From contig NZ_CP114606.1 in the NCBI RefSeq assembly GCF_033558715.1, forward strand, positions 806,001-870,000: 64,000 nucleotides of DNA, given 5' to 3'. Made by a program: the position numbers and the translations under genes. Below the pieces are notes generated by a model. That model was not told the origin of the DNA and searched no databases. It saw only the letters and a list, made by a program, of their open reading frames with translations. This document shows positions 58,030-64,000 of this stretch, piece after piece (the first letter of the stretch is position 1; every line of letters starts with the position of its first letter). This stretch comes from Acinetobacter sp. YWS30-1 (GTDB taxonomy: Bacteria > Pseudomonadota > Gammaproteobacteria > Pseudomonadales > Moraxellaceae).

Positions 58030-59250
58030 TTAGAAACGGTAACCGATTTTCATACCATAGCCGATTGCATGGTTGTCTTCAAAGCTACCTTTTACTTCAC
58101 CACCTGTTTGTGCTTGTGCATCTCCTAGCCAGAAGTATTTAACCCCAGCCTGGATAAAATAGTTTTCTGCAGGGCTGTATTGGCCGCCTAGACCGACACT
58201 CCAATAACCTTCAGTTGGACCCAAGGTGGTTACCGGGTTTCCTGCACCAGAGTCATAACCTACAGCAGCAGAGCCTGACCATTTAACGTTAAATTTATGA
58301 CCTAAACCCACATTTGCAGACCATTGATCATCTGAATAATCGACAAGATTCTGCTGTTTTCCGGTGAGTGCGCCAGTTAGCTGAGATAAATAAGCAGGTT
58401 TTACTGCAAACTGATCCCAATGTACCCAGCGAATATTAGCAAAGGCTAAGGTATTTTTTGCAATGCCTGACTGTAAGTCAATGTTGACTGATTGTGGTGT
58501 AGTAATTTCCGCTTTATGGTAAGTTGGAATTACTGGTTTACCCAATAATGTGCCAGTTAATCCAGGAATATATAAAGCCCCATCTGTACCAAAACCGAAG
58601 GTTTCTGTGGTATCTAATTCATGTTTAATTTCAGAGCGATAAGTCACAGCAGCTTTTAAGGCAATTTCAGGAATAGAATATGCAAAACCAGCTAACCAAC
58701 CGTAAGCTTCACTTTCTTTAAGGTCAATATCATAACCGCCAAGAACTTGCGGGCCTCTATAAGCTGTACCACGTAGGGAGACTTTCGCCTTTACGCTTTG
58801 ATAGACAGGTCCGGCATAAACATTCCAGTTCTCATTTGGCTGATACCCTATAAGTGCTGTAATGCTATTGGTTTTTACTTCAACAGAAGTGCCCTCCAAT
58901 ACACCAGTATTGGTATTTACTGTAGCAAAAGCATTAGATTCAGGCGCATATTGAGCGTCAGCTCCAAATGGCTGGTCATAAAGTAAACCCAGAGATATTT
59001 TATCAGTTGCCTGAATTTTTATAGCAGCAGTAGGGAAGTAGTAATCTTCAGCCATATCGCTGACTTTATTGCCGGCATTGTCTTTACCTTGAACTTCTGG
59101 ATCTAAAACAGAAATACCCGCTTCCGCATAGTTACCAGGTTGTAAAAAAGCCTGAATAGACTGGCCTGAACGGTCTAAACCGGCAGCGAACACGAGAGAA
59201 GTAGGCAGGCTAGAAAGAAGAATAACGATAGAGATTGGCTTAAGCTTCAT
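58030..59250 (-). CDS. OmpP1/FadL-family outer membrane protein (copy 1)
   Basis: FadL-type proteins are outer-membrane beta-barrels that take up long-chain fatty acids and other hydrophobic compounds. The 406-residue protein begins with a signal peptide (MKLKPISIVILLSSLPTSLVFA) and then AGLDRSGQSIQAFLQPGNYAE, a FadL-like plug region. It ends in a barrel strand with terminal Phe (MKIGYRF). Its nearest relative is the copy at 60667. The substrate is not known, though lipid uptake would fit the atfA gene nearby. AAGGATGAG is the ribosome site. Confidence 0.88.
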   Translation of the reverse strand: MKLKPISIVILLSSLPTSLVFAAGLDRSGQSIQAFLQPGNYAEAGISVLDPEVQGKDNAGNKVSDMAEDYYFPTAAIKIQATDKISLGLLYDQPFGADAQYAPESNAFATVNTNTGVLEGTSVEVKTNSITALIGYQPNENWNVYAGPVYQSVKAKVSLRGTAYRGPQVLGGYDIDLKESEAYGWLAGFAYSIPEIALKAAVTYRSEIKHELDTTETFGFGTDGALYIPGLTGTLLGKPVIPTYHKAEITTPQSVNIDLQSGIAKNTLAFANIRWVHWDQFAVKPAYLSQLTGALTGKQQNLVDYSDDQWSANVGLGHKFNVKWSGSAAVGYDSGAGNPVTTLGPTEGYWSVGLGGQYSPAENYFIQAGVKYFWLGDAQAQTGGEVKGSFEDNHAIGYGMKIGYRF

Positions 59251-59521
59251 GGCTCATCCTTGACAATGTTGCATAAATATTAATAAAAGTTGTGGAAAAG
59301 TAACACAAATTTAAAAAGAGTAAATGCTCCACTTCGTCCAAGAAATGAACTATGGCGGTTATAAAAAATGATTGCTTAGAGTATTTATACTATATTTTTT
59401 TGATTAACTTAATGAAAATAAACAAATAATAATTTTTATCAAAATATATTAAAAACAAAATTTAGGCAAAAATTTGATTGGTGATAAAAGCATCGAATAG
59501 TATACAGGTGTATAAAAATAT

Positions 59522-60608
59522 GGCGAATTCAAACATGAGGTGCGACAGTTTCAAAAGCCTTATGATAATCAACAAGCTGAGCAAATTTCTCTAATGGTGT
59601 AAGCCAATCTAAAGCTTTTCTAGGACGAGTATTCAGTGACATGGCGACTTGATTTAAATAATGCTGATCTGCCTGATTTAAATCAATCCCTTTAGGTAAA
59701 TATTGCCTAATTAAACCATTCATATTTTCGCATGTACCTTTCTGCCATGGCGAATGTGGGTCACAGAAATATACATCTATGCCTAAATCTTCTTCGAGGA
59801 TTTTATGTTCTGACATCTCACGTCCACGGTCATAGGTCAACGTTTTACGTAGTTCTGCAGGTAAATATTTCAGAGCTTCAGTTAAAGCCTTGCGCACTGA
59901 TTCTGCCTTTGCATCAGGTAATGTTGCCAAGATACAGAGCCGTGTATTTCGTTCAATAAGTGTTGCTATCGAACTTTTATTGTCTTTACCTTTAATTAAA
60001 TCGGCTTCCCAATGACCCGGTATTTTTCTTTCTTGAACTTCGGCTGGGCGCTCATGAATAGTTTTAATATCCTGTAATATAGAATCTTTTTTAGGTTCAC
60101 CGTTAGCTTTTCGCTTTTTATTTTCATGACGCAGACAGGATAATAAGTCTTTTTTCAACTCACCCTTTGGTAATGCTCGTATAGTTGAATAAATCGTTGT
60201 ATGGCTTACATTCATTGTTTGATCCAAATCAGGAAATGTCTTTAAACGCTTTGCTATTTGCTGAGGAGACCATAAACAACGGATCGCTTCAACAATAAAT
60301 CTCCAGAGAATTGAGTCGATTTTGAGTTTTCTGTGACCGCGTCTACGTCTAGCGAAGGTGTTATCAGAAGCATATTGAGCTTGATAAACGTCATTGATGC
60401 TATTTCTTTTAAGCTCACGATAGATCGTACTAGGATGTCTTTTAATGAGTTCAGCAAATTTTCTGGCTGAAAAGCCTTCTTTTCTTGACTCAAGCATTAA
60501 TGCAGTACGATCTTCAAAGTTAAGATGATGGTATGACAATTTTATATACTCCATAAACCCTTTAAATTAATTAGGTGGTTTATGTCGCACTTCAAGTTTT
60601 ACTCTGCC
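59522..60608 (-). mobile_element. IS30-family element, ISAba125-like
   Basis: Ends starting GGC and sharing GTGCGACA about 18 bases in match at 20 of 26 bases as inverted repeats. They bound exactly 1087 bp, the length known for ISAba125. The seven bases AAAATAT lie directly outside both ends (59515-59521 and 60609-60615), longer than the 2-3 bp usual for IS30. It sits between two paralogous outer-membrane protein genes and breaks neither. Confidence 0.9.
59529..60554 (-). CDS. IS30-family transposase
   Basis: The 341-residue protein has an N-terminal helix-turn-helix (KRHPSTIYRELKRN), a second DNA-binding part, and the DDE core with PGHWEADLI, LTYDRGREMSEH and PWQKGTCENMNGLIRQYLP. The stop lies inside the element's terminal repeat. 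It looks intact. Confidence 0.95.
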   Translation of the reverse strand: MEYIKLSYHHLNFEDRTALMLESRKEGFSARKFAELIKRHPSTIYRELKRNSINDVYQAQYASDNTFARRRRGHRKLKIDSILWRFIVEAIRCLWSPQQIAKRLKTFPDLDQTMNVSHTTIYSTIRALPKGELKKDLLSCLRHENKKRKANGEPKKDSILQDIKTIHERPAEVQERKIPGHWEADLIKGKDNKSSIATLIERNTRLCILATLPDAKAESVRKALTEALKYLPAELRKTLTYDRGREMSEHKILEEDLGIDVYFCDPHSPWQKGTCENMNGLIRQYLPKGIDLNQADQHYLNQVAMSLNTRPRKALDWLTPLEKFAQLVDYHKAFETVAPHV

Positions 60609-60626
60609 AAAATATAATTGGGATAA

Positions 60627-60650
60627 TAAAAACCACCTGAAGGTGGTCTT
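60627..60650 (-). terminator. Terminator after OmpP1/FadL copy 2
   Basis: ACCACCT pairs perfectly with AGGTGGT around a two-base loop, or a slightly opened one, followed on the - strand by TTTTTATT. It lies between the IS30 element and the stop of the gene at 60667. Confidence 0.8.
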
Positions 60651-60666
60651 TATTAACTATCAGGAA

Positions 60667-61938
60667 TTAGAAGCGATAGCCCATTTTTAAGCCATAACCT
60701 AGAGCATGGTTATCTTCAAAGTTACCAACATTTGGATTAGCAACAGTTAATGCTTGAGCATCGCCTAACCAGAAGTACTTCACACCACCGGCAATAAAGT
60801 AATTTGGAGCAGGTGAGAATTGTAGACCTAGGCCAACATTCCAGTAGCCTTCAGTTGGGCCTAAAGTTGTTATAGGATTACCTGCACCAGAATCCCAACC
60901 TACAGAGACATTACCTGCCCACTTTTCATTGAATTTACGACCAACACCTGCTGTAGCTGACCATTGATCTTTATTATATTCAACTAGGTTTCCACCCTGT
61001 AATGAAGTTAAGAGTGCTTTAGTTGCAGCAACTTCTGGAACTGGAACATCTGGAATTGTATTACCTACATCTGCAAGTTGGTCTAGAGCTTGTCCAAATT
61101 GAGTAGGACGAATTGCGAAACCATCCCAATTAACCCAGCGCACATTTAGGAAAGCCACTGTATCAGCCATAATCCCTGATTGGAAATCTAAGTTTACAGA
61201 CTGTGGGGTGGTAACATTAGTTTTACCTGGCGCATAAGCAAATGCTTGAGGAGGTACACCAACTGGGGCAATTCCTGGGAAACCTGGTACAACGGTACTA
61301 GCATTTTCTGTTGTACTAAGCTCATGTTCAACTTCTGAACGATAAGTTAAAGAAGCTTTTAGGGCAATATCAGGAATTTGGAATGCTAAACCAGCAATCC
61401 AACCTAATTCACCATCTTTCTTCATGTTTGCATCATAGCCTTGTAAAGAGCTATATGCACCGCCGCGAAGATGTACTTCACCTTTAGCATTCTGATATAC
61501 AGGACCTGCATAGAAGTTCCAGTTTTCATTAGGCTGGAAACCAAATAAGAATGTTAAATTTTCGGTATGTACTTCAGCTTGTGTACCATCTGTTCCAGTA
61601 GGATTAAATGCAGCAGATTGAGCTTTATATTCAGCTTCAGCACCAAAAGGTTGATCATAAAGAAGACCGAAAGAGAAATTATCTGTTACTTGAAGTTTTA
61701 AAGCAGCAGATGGGAAGTAATAATCACTAGCCATATCACCAGTAGATTGTCCGCCTAATCCTGCAGATGTAACACCAGAAACAGAAGGATCTAGGACTGA
61801 AATGCCTGCTTCAGCATAATTACCTGGTTGTAAAAACGCTGCGATAGATTGGCCTGAACGGTCCATCGCCGCTGCAAACGCGCCTGTCATAGGTACAGTT
61901 GCAAGAATCATTGCAGTAGTTAATGTTTTTAATTTCAT
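60667..61938 (-). CDS. OmpP1/FadL-family outer membrane protein (copy 2)
   Basis: The 423-residue protein has a signal peptide (MKLKTLTTAMILATVP, cut near AFA), then MDRSGQSIAAFLQPGNYAEAG, nearly the same as copy 1. It shares the final ALGYGLKMGYRF barrel strand. It differs in longer loops, including an insertion near residues 205-225. AAGGAAAG precedes the start. It has its own terminator, so the two copies are transcribed separately. Confidence 0.88.
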   Translation of the reverse strand: MKLKTLTTAMILATVPMTGAFAAAMDRSGQSIAAFLQPGNYAEAGISVLDPSVSGVTSAGLGGQSTGDMASDYYFPSAALKLQVTDNFSFGLLYDQPFGAEAEYKAQSAAFNPTGTDGTQAEVHTENLTFLFGFQPNENWNFYAGPVYQNAKGEVHLRGGAYSSLQGYDANMKKDGELGWIAGLAFQIPDIALKASLTYRSEVEHELSTTENASTVVPGFPGIAPVGVPPQAFAYAPGKTNVTTPQSVNLDFQSGIMADTVAFLNVRWVNWDGFAIRPTQFGQALDQLADVGNTIPDVPVPEVAATKALLTSLQGGNLVEYNKDQWSATAGVGRKFNEKWAGNVSVGWDSGAGNPITTLGPTEGYWNVGLGLQFSPAPNYFIAGGVKYFWLGDAQALTVANPNVGNFEDNHALGYGLKMGYRF

Positions 61939-62275
61939 TTACGTCTTTCCTTGAGGTACAAATTTATATCTAGCGTTGTTGTTTGCACTTATTAAATTCT
62001 TGGAGATTTCGGGTATTTATCCGCAATCATTTGTTACTCCATGTGACAAAAATAGCACAATTAAAATAAGAGTAAATGCTCTAGAAAAAACTAATTAGTC
62101 TAAAAAAGCACCAAAATAGAGTTTTTGCACCAAAAAATAGCCTTATTTTGAAATAAGTATTTGAAAGTAAAAGAAATAAAATAATGGAGAAAAAATGATT
62201 TTTTGTATAAAAAATATTCTAAAAATATGAAGATTAACGCTAATTTTTTGAAGTATAGATCACATTTTGAAAGGA
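61939..62275. other. Spacer between OmpP1/FadL copy 2 and tRNA-Arg
   Basis: About 340 AT-rich bases that hold the promoter of the outer-membrane protein gene. A 67-codon - strand frame that runs through the tRNA gene is not credible. No other feature was seen. Confidence 0.4.
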
Positions 62276-62351
62276 TGGTGCGCCCTGCGGGACTCGAACC
62301 CACGTCGGTCGCTTAGGAGGCAACTGCTCTATCCAGTTAAGCTAAGGGCGC
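62276..62351 (-). tRNA. tRNA-Arg (anticodon CCU)
   Basis: On the - strand the sequence folds into a full cloverleaf: acceptor GCGCCCT/AGGGCGC, D-arm GCTT/GAGC, anticodon arm GTTGC/GCGAC with loop CTCCTAA (anticodon CCT, reading AGG), and T-arm GTGGG/CCCGC with TTCGAGT loop. Discriminator A and an encoded CCA follow. Length is 76 bases. Confidence 0.95.
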
Positions 62352-62382
62352 GAAAAGAAGGCTATTGTACTGTAAAAAATAC

Positions 62383-62414
62383 AAAAAAAAAGTTATTGCC
62401 GCAGCAATAACTTT
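62383..62414 (-). terminator. Rho-independent terminator after aroP
   Basis: AAAGTTATTGC pairs perfectly with GCAATAACTTT around a four-base loop, followed on the - strand by a long T-run. It lies just past the permease stop and before the tRNA gene. Confidence 0.92.
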
Positions 62415-62442
62415 AAAAATCATCGATTAAAAGATTTTTTGA

Positions 62443-63795
62443 TTAATTCTTAGGGCGCAGTGCCTTAAACAGAATAAACATGATCACTACCCAGATCGGA
62501 AGCATCAGTACTGATTCTTTAAAGCCTTGTGTCCACATGATGTAAAGAATGGTTGCAATGAAAGCTAAAACCAGAATATTACTTGCAGGTGACCACAATG
62601 CAGGGAAACTGGTCTTTTGTCCTAACTGCTTCATGCTTTGCATAAACTTGAAGTGGGTCAAGCTAATCATGGCCCAGTTCAGTACCAATGCACCTACCAC
62701 CACATAAATCAGGTGACTTAAGGCATCTTCAGGAACAAAGTAGTTTAGGAGTACACAGCCGAAAATCAGCAGGGCAGAGAACAGTACTGCAGGAATAGGA
62801 ACCCCTTGTTTGTTCACAGTCTTGAAGATTTTAGGGGCATTACCTTGCTGTGCCAGACCATAAAGCATACGGCTATTGGCATACATACCACTGTTATAAA
62901 CAGAGAGTGCCGCTGTCAGGATGATGAAGTTCAGTAAATGTGCTGCCCAGTCAATGCCTAGTTGGCTGAAGATCATCACAAACGGGCTTTTATCTAGGCC
63001 GCCAAGCTCTAACTGATTCCAAGGTACTAAAGACAATAGAATGGTCAATGCACCTACATAGAATACCAGAATACGGAATACGACCTGATTAATCGCTTTT
63101 GGAATGGTTTTTTCTGGATTTTCAGCTTCTGCTGCCGCCATCCCGATCAGTTCAATCCCACCGAAGGCAAACATCAGGAAGGCCAGCATATAGAATAAGC
63201 CTTCAAAACCATTCGGGAAGAAACCGCCTGCTGTCCAAAGGTTGCTGAAAGAAGCTCCTGAAGATGCATCAGCAGTCAGGATCAGATAGAGACCAAAGAC
63301 GATCATGGAAATGACTGCAGTCACTTTCACAATGGATAGCCAGAATTCTGATTCACCGTAGAATTTCACATTGCCGAGATTGACCAGCGTAATTACGATG
63401 AAGAAAAACAGGACTGAGGTCCAGGCAGGAATATGAGGCCACCAGTAATTAATATATTTTGCAACGGCGGTAAGCTCGGTCATAGCCACTAGGATATATA
63501 AGATCCAGTAGTTCCAACCCGCAAGGAAACCAGGGAATTTACCCCAATATTTATAAGCAAAATGGCTGAATGAACCTGCTACAGGTTCATGAACAATCAT
63601 CTCACCCAATTGACGCATGATTAAGAATGCAATTAAGCCACCAATGGCATAGCCAAGAATAATAGAAGGACCCGCAGATTGGATCACCTGTGCGGAACCT
63701 AAGAATAAGCCTGTGCCAATTGCACCGCCCATGGCGATCAACTGAATATGACGGTTCTTTAAGCCACGCTGAAGTTGTGAAGACTCGTTATTCAA
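62443..63795 (-). CDS. aroP: Aromatic amino acid permease (AroP-like, APC family)
   Basis: The 450-residue inner-membrane protein has twelve hydrophobic helices and the APC family start QLIAMGGAIGTGLFLGSA. Segments EPVAGSFSHFAYKYWG, GWNYWILYILVAMTELTAV and TAALSVYNSGMYANSRML follow the E. coli AroP/PheP pattern closely, so aromatic amino acids are the likely substrates. Related permeases such as ProY or GabP cannot be ruled out. It is a single gene ended by a strong terminator. Confidence 0.82.
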   Translation of the reverse strand: MNNESSQLQRGLKNRHIQLIAMGGAIGTGLFLGSAQVIQSAGPSIILGYAIGGLIAFLIMRQLGEMIVHEPVAGSFSHFAYKYWGKFPGFLAGWNYWILYILVAMTELTAVAKYINYWWPHIPAWTSVLFFFIVITLVNLGNVKFYGESEFWLSIVKVTAVISMIVFGLYLILTADASSGASFSNLWTAGGFFPNGFEGLFYMLAFLMFAFGGIELIGMAAAEAENPEKTIPKAINQVVFRILVFYVGALTILLSLVPWNQLELGGLDKSPFVMIFSQLGIDWAAHLLNFIILTAALSVYNSGMYANSRMLYGLAQQGNAPKIFKTVNKQGVPIPAVLFSALLIFGCVLLNYFVPEDALSHLIYVVVGALVLNWAMISLTHFKFMQSMKQLGQKTSFPALWSPASNILVLAFIATILYIMWTQGFKESVLMLPIWVVIMFILFKALRPKN

Positions 63796-64000
63796 AGTGT
63801 TCAGCCCGACAATGTAAGAAATAGGTATAAAGATTGTAATGGAACAAAGATAAGAAGCCTAGAGCACCCGTCTGGATGAAATATTATTATCGTATTTATA
63901 AAAAAAAATTATAAAAATAAATAGAATAAAAGATATGTGAATCAATATATTAATTTTATTGAAAATGTAACTGATGAGTTTGCTGTTTTTTTAACTCGAC
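63796..64000. other. Upstream region of aroP to window end
   Basis: About 205 very AT-rich bases that hold the permease promoter. No gene or clear operator was seen before the window ends. Confidence 0.35.

Noticed and set aside
59497..59532. Outward promoter at the left end of the IS30 element
   Set aside because: A TTGAAT -35-like box is present facing the OmpP1/FadL gene, but no good -10 box lies 16-18 bases away.
62100..62303. 67-codon - strand frame
   Set aside because: It overlaps the tRNA-Arg gene and otherwise encodes AT-rich low-complexity sequence.

Overview
The window looks like chromosomal DNA of an Acinetobacter-type gammaproteobacterium. Supporting signs are moderate to low GC, AT-rich spacers, a wax ester synthase/diacylglycerol acyltransferase of the AtfA type, an mreBCD-maf-rng block beside gatCAB, and a 1087-bp IS30-family element resembling ISAba125. 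The species cannot be named from the sequence alone. No CRISPR array, prophage or plasmid backbone was seen.

1-12.2 kb: nitrate assimilation and molybdenum cofactor. The window opens in the 3' end of nirB. A NirD-like/FAD-oxidoreductase fusion and the assimilatory nitrate reductase nasA follow, then mobA, moaA, moaD, moaE, a moaC-moaB fusion, moeA and the molybdate transporter modABC. All are on the + strand, so molybdate uptake, cofactor synthesis and the enzyme that uses the cofactor are grouped together. A sigma-54-type promoter candidate lies before moaA, and a structured spacer lies before nasA.

12.2-17.7 kb: cyclic-di-GMP and stress. A GAF-PAS-PAS-GGDEF-EAL protein converges on modC. 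Next is a diguanylate cyclase broken by an IS5-family element, with its middle apparently deleted, and then dps.

18.3-27.6 kb: a large catalase with a C-terminal DJ-1/PfpI-like domain (katE), then a tight four-gene set (acyl-CoA dehydrogenase-like, PIG-L deacetylase, NodS-like methyltransferase, family 2 glycosyltransferase) of unknown product. An MFS transporter follows behind a promoter-hairpin leader, then the trehalose genes otsBA on the - strand.

27.9-41.2 kb: a second IS5-family element with a frameshifted transposase, sbmA/bacA, a lipoprotein, two tandem M13 metallopeptidases, a small secreted protein, a YddG-like exporter, an IS110-family element with a possible bridge-RNA region, and a gene broken by one in-frame stop.

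41.3-46.4 kb: an unknown 390-aa protein, then a nested insertion. An IS66 element with an 8-bp target duplication sits inside the transposase of an IS4-family element. The IS4 element has an 11-bp target duplication and sits inside the bidirectional terminator that separated the unknown gene from gatB.

46.4-64 kb: gatCAB (-), mreBCD-maf-rng (+), a 58-aa protein, atfA, cysH (APS-reductase type), thrH, two OmpP1/FadL-family paralogues flanking the IS30 element, tRNA-Arg(CCU) and an AroP-like amino acid permease.
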